A DNA stretch of 40,904 nucleotides, from NCBI RefSeq assembly GCF_008831285.2, contig NW_022205041.1, positions 1 through 40,904 on the forward strand, written 5' to 3'. Under the pieces are notes generated by a model. That model was not told where the DNA came from. It did no database searches and was given only the letters and a program-made list of their open reading frames with translations. The DNA comes from Nymphaea colorata (lineage: Eukaryota; Streptophyta; Magnoliopsida; Nymphaeales; Nymphaeaceae). Below are positions 10,437 through 21,615 of this stretch, in pieces (positions within the stretch are counted from its first letter, which is position 1; the number at the start of each line of letters is the position of its first letter). Made by a program: the position numbers and the translations under genes.

Positions 10437-11084
10437 ATGAAAGGCCAATAAATAAGTCCCTGGACCTTCCTCAAGGAGAAATACTAAATATAAGCCTAGA
10501 AATAAGACGGCAAGCCAACGAAGAAGCAAAATGTCCGGCTGCCGAAGGTGGCAAAGACTCGATAATCAATGAGCAAGCAATAAAATTAGATCTTTCGAGG
10601 GTAACCGCGGAGCCATTTACATCCTAGAAACTTCAAAACGATGGTCCTAACTGAGCATTAACTCATGTATTCGAATGAAGTGCTTCCTTTGAAAAAGAAG
10701 ACCGAACCCATCCTTTGCAAAGATGATGAAATCGACATAAAATTGCTTAATGAAGCAGACACTCTCGATTATTTGAACAAAATGAAACTATTACTAACAG
10801 TTATTCGTTCCTCGTTTGAAGAAAACAAAGAAAAACCTAAAATAAACCTCGATTAAATCCGCAGGGATAAACAGTCAGTTGCCTCCATCGAACAGCCCTA
10901 TGTAGTCGTATCGACTCGAATTCATGACAAGAAAGGAGATTTTAACATGTCGGCCATACGCAATATACTGAAAAAGTAGTACGAGGGCATTAGTTATCTA
11001 AAAAACAAGCAAAAATGCAAAAAAACTAGTCACATTTTATCTCTAAAGCTCAAATTGACCGACCATCCCCAAAAAATGCCATGA
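10437..11084 (+). CDS. Lys-rich hypothetical protein
   Basis: 215 residues from the ATG at 10437, with an alternative in-frame ATG at 10401, to TGA at 11082-11084. No intron is needed. It starts MKGQEISPWTFLKEKYEIEA, has a Lys/Arg-rich N-terminal half (KPTKKQNVRLPKVAKTRE), a more regular helical centre (IDIKLLNEADTLDYLNKMK) and a basic C-terminus. In-frame TAA/TAG codons are frequent and read as Glu. It lies about 110 bp after the preceding gene on the same strand. No family is recognised. The unusually AT-rich context and a plain frame make it likely but not certain to be a real gene. Confidence 0.6.
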
Positions 11085-11636
11085 TTTCTTCATTTCTATC
11101 TGTGTTTTTACTATTTTTTCTTATGAAAAATCAGTAATTTTGGTGCAGTAAGCTATCTGTGGCCTCTGGTAAAGGACTCAATTTATTATGAGCGTATTAT
11201 TATTCATCATCTGTGCACTTCGAACGGGGTTTTCTTGATGCTTGGCGTGTTTGTTGATTAAATTAATACTTATTATGGATGATCAGCTTATATCTAACTC
11301 GCCCCGACCTTTTTTCAGTCTTCCAGGAAGGCTCTAATATGTTGATAAATGCAATATGGATCATTACTGAAATATTGTAAACTTTCTAAATAATGCCTCC
11401 TTTTTCAAAGGTCCATTAGGGCCATCGCCTGTTTCTTCTCATTTGGTCTAAAAAGTCCAATACATTTTATTCAACATTTGAATTCAATATTAAGGAAAAT
11501 TGAGAAACTCCAAAGCGGAAATCTATTGTCGTAAAGTGTCGTAAGGGTCCCATTAATTTTCTATAGTTCTTTTGTTAAGGCCTGGACACATACATTCATT
11601 TGTTCGATAAAAAACTTTGTATTTAAATCATAAAAC
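11085..11636. other. Convergent intergenic region, no gene seen
   Basis: About 550 bp between the stops of a + strand gene and the - strand Myb gene. It is AT-rich, with TGA codons in all frames within short distances, and shows no conserved coding segment, tRNA-like fold or repeat that I can see. It probably holds the two 3' UTRs. Confidence 0.5.
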
Positions 11637-12373
11637 TCAGCGACTGTTTTTGGATTTGCGAAGCTCCAGGGGTAGTATCCTGCCATAGAAACGATTCTTG
11701 ACCTGGTTTTAGCTTCGATTGTAGAGTTACTCGGCTATGCTTTTCCATTTTTTTCCAAACATATTATATAGTTCGATGAGCTTCAAATCCTACTCGAGAG
11801 TCCACGGCTATTTGCTAATATTAGGCATGAGTGCATTGACGTATCTTTACCTCAATTGCTTGGGTTTGCGATCTAAATGATGATTGATTTACTTTCGAAG
11901 TATATGCTGAGCTCCTTCCAATTGAGTCCGTAGTTAGTGACTAACTGAATCAAGAGCTTATCTTCCTCCTCGGACCAGAAACCTCGCTTATCATCTTTCT
12001 TGTTCTCGAGGCGTTTGAACCTGGAATAGCACATTTTGACGCTTCTTCCGTCCATCTATTCGGCAATCTGCGTCCATCGCATCCTTTTGCTCACCAGGGA
12101 CATCAGTTTGTAATCTTCCTCGGAGGACCACGGTTGTTTCTTCTTTTCATATCCAGCCTCCTTCAAATCTTTGATCGTGATGGAAATATTCTCCATAATC
12201 TATGATTCAATATCTTCAGCATCTTTTTATTCTATTTTGGGGACCTCAGTGGGTGATGGGGGTTATTGAATGCATTCAATGGGTTTTTCTGATGACTGCG
12301 GTTCCACTTCGTAAGTATTGACGTGGTAGTAGTAGTAAGAGTTAAAATCGTTTTGTAGAAAGGGAAAGTACAT
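11637..12373 (-). CDS. R1R2R3-type Myb DNA-binding protein
   Basis: 238 residues, one 20-nt intron at 11873-11892 (GTAAATCAATCATCATTTAG). After an acidic, Pro/Glu-rich N-terminus of about 70 residues come three Myb repeats: PWSSEEDYKLMSLVSKR..W, FWSEEEDKLLIQLVTNYG..W..., and PWTLEEDLKLIELYNMFGKKW, with spaced tryptophans and the linker RKPKQLRERYVNALMPNISK, which is the classic K-QCRERW-N-L-P-I-K pattern between R2 and R3. The third repeat ends NRSENQVKNRFYGRI. R1R2R3 Mybs bind AACNG-type sites in cell-cycle or differentiation genes. Several Glu residues, including one in the conserved ...EED acidic patch of R3, are TAG. The intron splits the R2 recognition helix. Likely a transcription factor; targets unknown. 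Confidence 0.9.
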
Positions 12374-12895
12374 TATTTTTAATATATATTATAACAAAAA
12401 TCAAGGTTAACATAAAAAGATGTATGTGGAAGATCAAATGAGAGCTCAATAAACATCATTCTCGAGATTTTTCACTTACGCCCTCAATTTACTTCAAATC
12501 CTCACCATATTTTTCAAAGAAAAAAACGTTTTTATTATGGACCCCCAATGACCATTTTATCACTTACGACGCCAGATTATAAATCCTCAGTGAGATTTAA
12601 TCGTGAAACACATTTTTCTCAATGAATTTTGGCTAGCTGACTTCTCGAATTTTATTATTTAAATCAGTTATAAGAGTCTTTATATATCAGCATGCCCCAA
12701 GAAAGGCAATAATCCTGAAGATAAGTTAATAACTTGTCTATTTATTTTATAATCATCCAAAGTTCATGACTTTTGAACCTCATATAGCAAAATTTGTGTT
12801 TCTTTATAATCTTTTAGGGGAACATGGAAGAAAGAAGAATGCGCAAACCAGCCTTTAAATACAGAATTGATAAAAAGAGTAGCTAAATCACACTA
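12374..12895. other. Myb upstream region, no gene seen
   Basis: About 520 bp between the Myb start and the stop of the next - strand gene. AT-rich throughout. It should contain the Myb promoter and 5' UTR plus the 3' UTR of the kinase. A short + strand frame beginning near 12824 is antisense to the kinase C-terminus and is not counted as a gene. Confidence 0.5.
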
Positions 12896-15262
12896 TCAGA
12901 AAACCTCATCCCAATCGGCAGGAAGATCCTTGCGATTAACGACGGCTTTTGTTGGAATCTTGAGCGCGGACTTCAATGGCTTTGACTTAGATTTCAATTT
13001 TTAGAGGTCCACAAGCTTCTCCGGAGGCACCATGAAGCAGGGCTTCATTTTTTTACTGATTAAATCCATCTAAATAAGCTAAAATGTACCCATGAAATCT
13101 TCTCAAAAGCTGCATGCTTTTTCAGATTTAGGAATGATCCGCCCAAACGGGATTCGGGGTTTTTGTTCAAGAGCAAGGTGATCAAGTTTTAACATTGGGA
13201 TCTTTCATGTGTTTGGGGAATTTCAAAGGATTTTTCAAGATCTATTGGTAGATCTGAAGCGGATCCTCGGCATCTTCTCCGAACGGCACGAATCCTGCCA
13301 TGAATTCGTAGAGACGATACCTAGTGACCAAAGATCAACGGGGAAGGAGTATCCCTTACCTGCAAGGGTTTCAGGAGCCATATAGTTGGGTGTTCCAATC
13401 ATGGTGAAGGTTTTTTCAGTCCCATTTAATTTTTTGCAGGTTCCCAAGTCAATAAGCTTTAGATACCGTCAGCGCACACCATGACGTTTTCAGGCTTGAG
13501 ATCCCTGTAGATGAAGGACTTCTCGTGGAAGGTCTCAATGATGTGAAGCAGTTGAGCTCCATAGAACATGGTCTGCTCGGCGTTAAGCAGGCCGATCACT
13601 CTGATGGCATCGAAGAGCTCCATTCCGTTGATGAATTCAGTCAAGAAGTAGATGTAGTGTTCGTCCTTGTAGGAGCGGATGAACTCCATGACGAAGGGAG
13701 AGGTGATGGCGTTTAGGGCACATTTTTCGTTGGCCAAATGCTTTTCAAGCTTGGTCTTGATGGTCTCGTATTTAGAAATGCATTCAATGCGTAAAAGTTT
13801 TGCTTGGGGCGTCGCCAACCAAGAAGACGTTTCCAACTGGCCTTCTCCCAGTTCTTCATCACTTAAAACTATTCTAGTTTCAAGTTTTTAGATATTTCGT
13901 TCAAATTGGTCCTATTGTTCTTCTGAGCCTCCATCGCCTTCAGGATCGATACGCTGTTGGCGACGGCATCGGCATAGGAGCATCCAAAGGACTTGATAAC
14001 TTCGTTGAGAGTGGCCCATGCAACCTTACCATTATCTTTCATTCTAATCTCGCATTTGTAGTTGTCAGTTGGGTCAGCCAGAGCAGATTCTCCGTAAATT
14101 TGGCATTCTTTGACTGGTCTGAGATGATGTACTGACCCTCAGCGATGAAGAAGATGGAGTTTCTGCAGAGGTCCTATTTTCTCACCAAGAGTTCGCCCTG
14201 CTTCACGTTCTTGATCTTGAAGCAATCGATAGCCCTCTCGATGTATTACTCACTCAGTTTCTCGAAATATTTTGAGCCCTTCAGGGTGGCTCTTGCTTCA
14301 TTCCTCATAATGATGAGGGGCAAGCTTCTTCCGAGAGCATTTTAGATGTCCTCAACCCCAAGGCCATCACCTCAGCATCTTCAACCACCCGAACAGTTTC
14401 TCTTCTAACGCTACCTTTTGTCAAACTAGCATACTCCTCAAAGGAATCCCCTTTCAGGATATGCCCCTGGAAGTCACCGCCCTTGAACCTTCCAAGTTTT
14501 CCTGATTTAGGATGTACATGGAGGCAGCCAGTTCTCCCTCCTTGCAAATATCGCTGTTCTTCTCAAATCTTTGGTTGAGAGCGATGGATGCAAGCTTGTC
14601 CTTTTGACTTGGAGTCAAGTATTCTAAATTATTGATTTTTACTGAAAAATTGGTTCTTTTCAATGAAGCTTCTATTTTCCTTGTAATTTTTGGTGATCAT
14701 GGAGGAAACGGCATTTCTAAAGGTCTCGCGATCGATGAACCACAAAAATGATGGTTTTAGGGCTTTGATTGAAGCTGATCTTGGCGCGGAATAAAGTAGG
14801 GCCAGTTATCCGAATCCTTCTCCAGGCTCAATGCATCTCTTGGAGACTCCGTTTATCTAGACGACTAGTTTGCCCTCATGCAGGATGAAAAAAGAGCTGG
14901 CCATGCTATTTTGCTTCATGAGGTATTGTCCTTCATTGACCTTGCAGAGCTTGAATTTTTCGAGCAGCAGCTCCTTAATTTCTTTATCCTCGATGAGTGA
15001 GGAAAAGGTGAAATGGGTCTTTAAGCTTTTGAGGATGAGTGCCTTGTCGTTGATGGTCTTTTTTTGGATGATTTATATGAAATTCTCATAGATTTCGTTG
15101 TCATAGATGGCTCTCAATGCGCCCATTTTTCTTGTCTTTCTTTTACCCTGAACATAGGAGGATAAGTACTTCTTCAAGGGGGACTTAGTTTTTGATGCTT
15201 TCAAGCTTGAGGTCGGTGAGGGAGCTGAGCAGCCTGTTATCCTTTCTGTCAAGATTTTCCAT
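12896..15262 (-). CDS. PKG-like kinase with three cyclic-nucleotide-binding domains (frame-broken)
   Basis: Cyclic-nucleotide-dependent AGC kinase, about 780 residues if the frame breaks are ignored. Order from the N-terminus: CNBD-A ([12 protein letters not shown]..., [14 protein letters not shown] phosphate-binding cassette, whose Glu is TAA at 14806-14808), CNBD-B ([29 protein letters not shown]), CNBD-C (KQGELLVRK..., [14 protein letters not shown]), then the kinase: [71 protein letters not shown], and an AGC tail ending DWDEVF. A 20-nt intron lies near the C-terminus (TCATGG/GTACATTT...). At least nine places lose one base relative to the conserved frame and two near runs of A gain one. 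These look like sequence errors or decay. The gene ends about 270 bp from an internal telomere array. cGMP versus cAMP preference is not decidable. Confidence 0.85.
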
Positions 15263-15535
15263 TGATTTAGAATATTATAGAACTAGTTTGATTCCATTTC
15301 AAAAGAAGAAATTCAAAGGCATAGTCAAAACGCACCGTTTTTGTAACAAAACAGTCCGATTATACTTCGCAACCGACAACACACTTGCAAAAATTGCCAA
15401 AGAAACAATTTGATCATTAATATAGAAACAATTTAATCTAATTTTTAGATAATTTATACCTATCTGTCTATCGAAACCAATTACCAAATCAAATAACACA
15501 AGTGAAATAGATCTATCCCTGAACATACGATCCAT

Positions 15536-15608
15536 GGTTGGGGTTGGGGTTGGGTTGTTGGGGTTGGGGTTGGGGTTTTGGGGTTGGGTTGGGGTTGGGT
15601 TGGGGTTT
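15536..15608 (+). repeat. Interstitial telomere array (GGGGTT, irregular)
   Basis: About 73 bp of GGGGTT-type repeats on the + strand, with irregular units (GGGTT, TTGTTGGGG, GGGGTTTTGGGG). The polarity is that of a right chromosome end, so 1-15608 alone would have telomeres at both ends in correct orientation. No CCCCAA array follows on the right side. The 270 bp between it and the kinase start resemble ordinary subtelomeric spacing. Possibilities: a chimeric join of two chromosomes, a true fusion, or an internal array used as an alternative end. The irregular units resemble deletion-type sequencing errors. Confidence 0.93.
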
Positions 15609-15970
15609 AATCATCGATTCCTCTTCTCTTGAACTGATTTAGCGATTCTTTACCGTAACTTTTTGCTACGCTCGACTGGCGCTATCCTTTTCCAGAAGAC
15701 TCACCAACTATGCCTCAGTTACTCTGTTTTTGAGGACGCCGTTTCTGGCAGCGTTGATGATGGAATTCTCGATGCCAACAGCCTTCTCAGGCTTGACAGT
15801 TTTAATCTTCATCACTACATTCCCCCAAATGTACATCTCTCCTTGGCCTCAGGAGTCAGCAGCTGAGCCAAAATGGCTTGTCTTTGCTCTTCGGCCTCTC
15901 TGAATAAACGGAATCATTACTGTCTTTGAGCCTCCTCGGCCATTTTCTTTTCGTAGGCGTTTGGATCCAT
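15609..15970 (-). CDS. PDCD5: PDCD5-family DNA-binding protein, 3' end abuts telomere array
   Basis: Small conserved protein of the PDCD5/TFAR19 family, involved in DNA binding and chaperonin/tubulin or apoptosis-related roles in other eukaryotes. The start MDPNAYEKKMAEEAQRQ is followed, after a 21-nt intron (15900-15920), by EAEEQRQAILAQLLTPEAKER. After a 20-nt intron (15815-15834) comes LMKIKTVKPEKAVGIENSII, then NAARNGVLKNRVTEAELVSL, matching the family core (ARLSNIALVKPEKA..VEN.I...A..G....KVTE..LI.LL). The last part (SLNQFKRRGIDD) needs a one-base correction and resembles the basic-acidic tail of the family. No TGA follows before the telomere repeats, so the natural stop is missing or displaced at the junction. 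Confidence 0.85.
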
Positions 15971-16086
15971 GAATGCAAATATTTATATTGATTTAAATGG
16001 AGGTTTTCATTATATGCTCTCGAAGGATTAAAGTGGTCCATTTCTGTGAGAAGTGAAGCGGCTATATAAGCGATAGAATATCATTT

Positions 16087-17863
16087 TCAAACCTATTCAT
16101 CCTCAGCTTAAAGTTCAGATACCTTGTGGTGGTTTGCAGGTTTCTTCTCTTTGTCCTTACGTTAGACTTCGTTGACGAACTCATCTAGCTTAGTCTCGTC
16201 GGCGTTTCTCATAACAAGAGCGTTAAAATTGCCGCCTTAGTATTAACCTCGACTGTTATACTTCATCATTTTTTTATATTTGTTAATCTCTTCCTTCCGC
16301 TCAGCGTATTTCCATATAAGGAAAGGACGCCAATAGTTCTCATCTGAGTATTTGAAGAATCCTGGCTTTTTGTTCTTTTTCTTTTAGACCTCATGCACTG
16401 ACTAACCTCCTTCCAACAGCGCCTACTATGCTTCTCTTTTGATGGATTCATCTGTTTGAAGTGAGTCTGCTTCTAAGTGAGACGGAGCCTTGGCACCGCC
16501 TCCAAGGAAGAACTTAATGAACTTAGGCATCAGTGCACCCAAAATGATAGTGGTCATACAGACCATAATAAGAGTTGTACTCTTGATGACTGACACTTAA
16601 TCACTGTTTTACTCGTTACTTTAAATGGTTAGAATGAGGGCAAAAGCAACTGATCCTCTGATGGTGCCAGCGATTGAAACAATAGACAGTTCGCTATTGG
16701 AAACGGTCCACTTATCTTTGTAGCAAAGCTTGAACAGCATGGAGAGTCCAAAGATGGCAGTTAAGCGAGATATGATGCAAATCAGAAGCTCTAATGCGAT
16801 GAAGGTGAGAGAAATGACTTCAGTGGTGAGGTAGTAGATGGTTGAAACCCCCAGGTAGACGAAGACTATCGCTTCGGCAATGAAAGAAATGGACTGGAAA
16901 GTAATAGCAGTAGCGTGCATGCCTCCAACTGTCAAGTTGTAGAAGTTGTAATGCGCCAGCACCACTCCGCAAATCAGCACAGTGATGACACCGCTCAGGT
17001 CGAAATACTATGCAGCAACGTAGCTGAAAATGCCAAAAAGGTAAGTTATCACCACCTGCGTCACCTCAGCTTCCACCAAGAAACGGAATTTGCGGAAAAG
17101 GAAAGAACAGATCACAGCTAAATAGTGGCTAATTTACCTGAGAGGATGCCAATTAAAACCGAGTATATGACTGTTCCCAAAAACTGCCAATGATCTCCTT
17201 CATAGTTTCAGTCACCATCATTCCTTCCTCTTGGATTTTATCGAATATTCCGCCTAATTTAACCAATCTTACCTACTACTTTGAAGAGGATGATGGCCAC
17301 TGCATCATTGACCATGCCTTCTCCGAAAATAATGGAGAATATCTTGGGGAATTCTGTCGCTTTGATGAGAGTGAGGGCGGCGACTGAATCAGTGGCTGAG
17401 ATGGTGGCGCTGTATTTGACCATAAGCGATGTCTATAGCTGCTATATATGGTTTTCGGTGCGGAGCGGCACGATCCAGTGAAGCTGGTTGACCGCATAGG
17501 TGAGTCCGAAGATGACTCCGAACGAAACGATGGTCCCCAGCAGGCCGTATATGAGGATGTATTTAAAGTTTTTCCCGAAATCTTTCTTTTTCAAATTGTA
17601 TCCTCCTGCGAAGATCATGGGAGGCAGCAGCGCATAGAAGAAGAGTTCTTCATCGAAGTCGATCTTAGTGATATCCCCGAGCAAATAAAGCAAACCTCCG
17701 AATGAAAAGCCGATCAGAATGCCAATGCCGGTCTCATGGAGGAGGTGGATCTATGTAGGGCGATGCGTACGTGTTTATGCTCGAAGAGGTTGCCGATGAT
17801 GTTGTAGAGAATGATGAGGACGATGATTCCTATCAAGATCATTGAGAATTGCTCTAAGTTCAT
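16087..17863 (-). CDS. Na+/H+ exchanger (CPA1/NHE-type)
   Basis: Multi-pass cation/proton antiporter, about 572 residues. Hydrophobic helices run from MNLEQFSMILIGIIVLIILY through HLLHETGIGILIGFSFGGLL, FFYALLPPMIFAGGYNLKKK and YSATISATDSVAALTLIKAT to FGEGMVNDAVAIILFK. NDAVA is the NHE equivalent of the ND/DD ion-binding motif, and LLPPMIFA.GY and ATDSVA are family signatures. Later helices include GGMHATAITFQSISFIAEA and GTIRGSVAFALIL. The C-terminal ~170 residues are hydrophilic and Lys/Glu-rich. Introns: 17751-17770 (20), 17254-17272 (19), 17118-17137 (20). One T appears missing in a run near IIGSF-LGTVIY. Whether it works at the plasma membrane or in vacuolar membranes is unknown. Confidence 0.9.
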
Positions 17864-18005
17864 GGGGTGGATCTTCGGATAGGAGATTATATAACAATAT
17901 ATCGATTAAATAGATTATGCATTGGACAAGCGGCACCCCAGGGGGCAAATGAGATAGGAGGGTATGCTGGAGATGATAAATGAAAAATATGATTCAGTAA
18001 CATAT

Positions 18006-19505
18006 TCAGCAGGTCGATTCGAACTCAGATTCAAAGGAATCTTCGTCTATTTGAGTCAACTGGCATCGCAGCGCGTTCTCAACTCCCAGGATTAGCTTAT
18101 CGTAAAGATCTGATCCCAACTCTAAATCGAACAAAAAGTACTCATGTCCTGAATGAACTTGGCTGCTGCCTACTTGTAGCACTACCCCTATCGAATTATC
18201 AACTTCTATATTCTTCCCTCATCCACTTCCACGCTTAACACAATGGACCGTTAGATTTCTATCTGACCTCGACTGGTCGATGCTGGGGTGGGACTTATAG
18301 ATATGGTCTTTGATGGATGATTAGGCGTATGTATCTTCGTCGGGAACGGCTATAGATTTAGTGGACCTCATCAGCGCCTCATATTTTTCTTTCTTCATCT
18401 TCTGGAACATTTTTTAGTTGTAGGGAAGTCCCCGTTGGGTGATAATCTTTCTCACCTACCTCTAAATCCTTCCCCTAATCATTCGGTCGATTGAGTCCTG
18501 CTCTCCCTGTATGGCCTTCTTCTTGGGTTTGTCCTTGTTGTTCGGATGGATTTTGGGGTGAAAGGTGAGCTACTTTATGGATTTCTAGTACTCTACCTCT
18601 GACGACTTCTTGTCCCTTCTCTTCTCAAGGGATCTCTATTTTGCCAGCTTATAAAGGATTTAGGATCTTCTATTTCCAGCCTTAGTATCTAGGAGGATCT
18701 ATTTATTGGTTGAACTATTATTCTGGCTATCCTGGGACTCCTAGAGCATCTGGTGGTAGCTCTTTTGAACTAGGCACTTCTACTTGCAGTTTTTACTCTT
18801 GGACCTGCTGGCGGCTAGCGTCCTGCTTCTCTTGGATATGGTGGGCGTGAATGGAAACTCATCATCATTATCAGTAGTGGTCTTCATTTTGCCCAAAGTC
18901 TCCATCCTCGTGTATCGCAGCTCTGAATACTTTTTCCACATGTATTGGTACTTCTGAGAGCTGTCGTCATCCGATTTCTTCATATTCAAGATGACTGAGG
19001 CAAAGATGATGAACACTCCCACCGTTTGCCCATTCGATGCCAGTTCGTTCCACAATTAAGTCACCATATCGGTAGGCGCAGGCTCATAGGTATCTTTGAT
19101 GAATGCAGTTTCCTTGAGCGCAGCCAAAAATTGCAGGTATGTGAGTTTGAGCGTGAGCAGTTCTGGTGGGACTTGGCCGGTGATGGTGGTCATGATATTG
19201 GTGATATAGCTGATGAACTTGTGGTAGCTGAGCTGGAGTTGTTTGTCCTTGCGCTTGTGGTTATACTCTTTGAGGACATCTTCCTCGACCCACTCGGAGA
19301 CGTGGTGGGAGGCAAGTTTCTCGTTGGTGCTCTGGGCGTGGTTCTTGCTGAAGAGATTCTATTTATTGTGATTAAGTGATTTTTTGAGCTGCAGTGGGCG
19401 AGCAGCAGGCCTTTTTTATCGTGCAGTCATGATGGTCTCCGCCTGGTGGAAGTTCTTGATGAGGTCCCTGTACGAGGTCGCCTTTATCATCTTCCCACTC
19501 TCCAT
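18006..19505 (-). CDS. Basic protein with FxPxI-type motifs, unrecognised
   Basis: 492 residues with one 21-nt intron (GTGGAT...ATAG near 18210) that removes an in-frame TGA and continues to VDNSIGVVLQVGSSQVHSGH. The N-terminal 170 residues look helical (WVEEDVLKEYNHKRKDKQLQ, LLTLKLTYLQFLAALKET). The centre is Lys/Arg/Ser-rich with FPFTPTISKRSRTLA and LTFHPKIHPNNKDKPKKK. Such F-x-P-x-I and FHPKI repeats occur in many ciliate and trypanosomatid cytoskeletal proteins, so a ciliary role is possible but unproved. The reading frame is otherwise continuous, with many TAA/TAG Glu codons. It shares a 156-bp divergent upstream region with the gene at 19662. Confidence 0.75.
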
Positions 19506-19661
19506 CTTTATAATTAATAACTAACTGAAAATTTAACACCCATTTAATTCAATTAGCCTCGCAAACACAACGCCCCAATCATGCAGATTTAAACGGGGAC
19601 TCCGATCGAGAAAACGGCCTGTTAAATAATTGGACAATTATTTAGAAATATTATTAATTTG

Positions 19662-20816
19662 ATGAAACTCCTCTCCATTCTTTTAGCAATATCTCTCATA
19701 ATAGTCATAAGAAATGCTTAGCTAAAAGCCCTTGCTGGGGATGGATAAATCCACGAGGAAAGTAACGGCCTCAAGGAAGAAGGTAGGGAAAAAAATGAAG
19801 GAGTTACTGTTGGCTACCCTCAGGAGAAAGCTAAAGAATCTTTTCGCCAACAGCTATAACCCAATCTCAGCGATAAATCCAAGCAAAACGTAGCTGTGGC
19901 AGAGTTATAAGGCAAAACTGTAAAAGCAAACGATGGTGATCATTAATAGACAGGTAGTCAATTCAATAAAATAAACCGCATTAAACATATGGAGTAGAGA
20001 GCAGGAGGCCTGACTGCTAAGAACAAGGACAAGATATGGAGTGAAAATGAAGGCTAGATGACTAACTTCAAAAACAAATCAAGCAAGAGAATCAATATGA
20101 AAGACAAACTACATTCCAATCGAACATGTAGCACATAAACTAATTCAATTAATAGCAAGACTAATAGCATAATAATAATACCTCAGCTAAAAAGATGCTC
20201 TTTTGAATGCATAAATGCCACAGTAGCAAAAAGATAGCTTAAATTAAAAAGATAATCTCAATCGACACCCTTCTTAGTAATGGCTAGAACAAATAGCAGC
20301 AGCCGCCACTAACAACAGACAGAAACATGCTCAAAACAAGAAAGCATAAGCCAATATAAAGTTGGAGCATAAGTAGAATGAGTTCATCAATGAAAACTTT
20401 GACCAAACTAAGAAGGTCCACAAGAGCTACAGATCCAACATCCCCAGACTGAGAAGAATTCTAAACATAGAGCCAGATACAGAAGATAGGGACAATAACA
20501 TCATACAAGCCTATCAAGAACTCAAGGAAAAGAAATAAGACTCGTTAAAAAGACACAAAAACTCAATAGACAACTTGAAATAATAGTAATTTATCCAAGT
20601 TTAACATGCGAACAAGACGAATGACATACTATTTTACTGCCTTTTGGCTCTACTGTCAATTTTCATTGCTTTGCCACTTATTAAGTTGCTAGTGAAAAGC
20701 CCAAACAATAGCCAATTAGAGCCATCCCATTAAAAGATTAATAGTCCTCAACCGAGCTCACCTAGACCTAGATGCATGATGTCCTTCAATGATATTGATG
20801 TATTTAACCACTAAAA
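19662..20816 (+). CDS. Secretory single-pass membrane protein, unrecognised (one frame break)
   Basis: Starts MKLLSILLAISLIIVIRNAE, a good signal peptide, followed by a long hydrophilic Asn/Lys/Glu-rich region with helical stretches (HVAHKLIQLIARLIAEEEYL, EWLEQIAAAATNNRQ), and a C-terminal membrane helix FYCLLALLSIFIALPLIKLL. That predicts a type I membrane protein with a short cytosolic tail. The first ~130 codons and the rest lie in different frames, joined by one indel near 20100 in a run of A. After the helix the frame stays open through TAA and only meets TGA at 20956-20958, inside the gene on the other strand, so the 3' end given here is approximate. No family recognised. Confidence 0.6.
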
Positions 20817-20824
20817 GTCAACTA

Positions 20825-21299
20825 TCATGCCTTCCTCTTCTTGCGGGTGTCGCCGATGCCCTTGTTCGGAGTGTGCTTCACGATCTGGCCGTTCCTCCTC
20901 TTCATCGCCTCCATCATCGACTTGTCGGCAACGATCTTGTCGTAGTCCAGCGCCTTGAAGGTGACGCTTGCAGGCTCTGACTCTGAAGCAGTCACCTGGA
21001 CTGGCCTGGCATGCGCTTGGTGACTTTTGGACTGCTGTCGTCTCCTGCTCGGTCTGCTCGGTGATGGATTGCGGCTCGACGGAGTTGCTGGTGGGGGGTG
21101 GCGCGACCTCCTTCTTGACGTGGGCGGGGAGCTGGTGGCTATTGTATGGGTAGATGAAGATTTCGGAGAGGTAGAAGATGGTGGGCGGGATGGGGATTTC
21201 GGAGTGCCAGTGGATGCAGAGTTCGTAGACCTGGTACTCGGGTATGTAGCGTTGGAGCTGGAAGGACTTGGCGATGCGCTTGCACACAGTGCTTTGCAT
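20825..21299 (-). CDS. Small protein with basic C-terminus, unrecognised
   Basis: About 151 residues. The N-terminal half MQSTVCKRIAKSFQLQRYIP and then IPPTIFYLSEIFIYPYNSHQ is followed by a Pro/Glu/Gln linker and a basic tail ending TPNKGIGDTRKKRKA, which could be a nuclear-localisation signal. Joining the two parts needs either a 19-nt intron at 20977-20995 (GTGACT...CAG) or one lost base in the linker; I prefer the intron. The first ~15 codons and upstream region are duplicated at 23753-23895 (see the repeat entry). It is divergent from the lipase at 21616. Function unknown. Confidence 0.6.
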
Positions 21300-21615
21300 A
21301 TAATTGTTATAACAATTGATTTAAATCCAATACTTAAGCAATACCAAATTCACACCACCCTCGCAAAACAAAATCCATTTCACATGAAATATACTGATGG
21401 GAAAAATGAAAGGAATGAAGAAAAAGAGTCCTATTCTGGTAGTCAACAGTGGATAATCCAGTCAGTTTTATTTACTCTAGCCTGCATTTTATAATATGGG
21501 GAGAGCTTTGATTTATTGTGTAATTTCAAGACGATGGTTGGATATCCTAATCCTATTATATGATTGATTGGTATTTTTGGTTTCGTATAGAGATTATTTA
21601 TCAAGATTTATACGT
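21300..21615. promoter_or_regulatory. Divergent upstream region between small gene and lipase
   Basis: 316 bp between two start codons facing away from each other. It should contain both promoters. The half next to the small gene is reused in the tandem duplication at 23753-23895, including a TTGTTATAACAA-like inverted repeat just upstream of the small gene's ATG (ATAATTGTTATAACAATTGA). No other motif is evident. Confidence 0.4.

Noticed and set aside
12824-12990. + strand frame starting MEERRMRKPAF
   Set aside because: It is antisense to the kinase C-terminus (ending DWDEVF), which is conserved on the other strand.
12896-15262. Programmed ribosomal frameshifting in the kinase
   Set aside because: About nine breaks in one gene with no common slippery motif, plus the same kind of loss in the right-arm duplicates, fit missing bases better.
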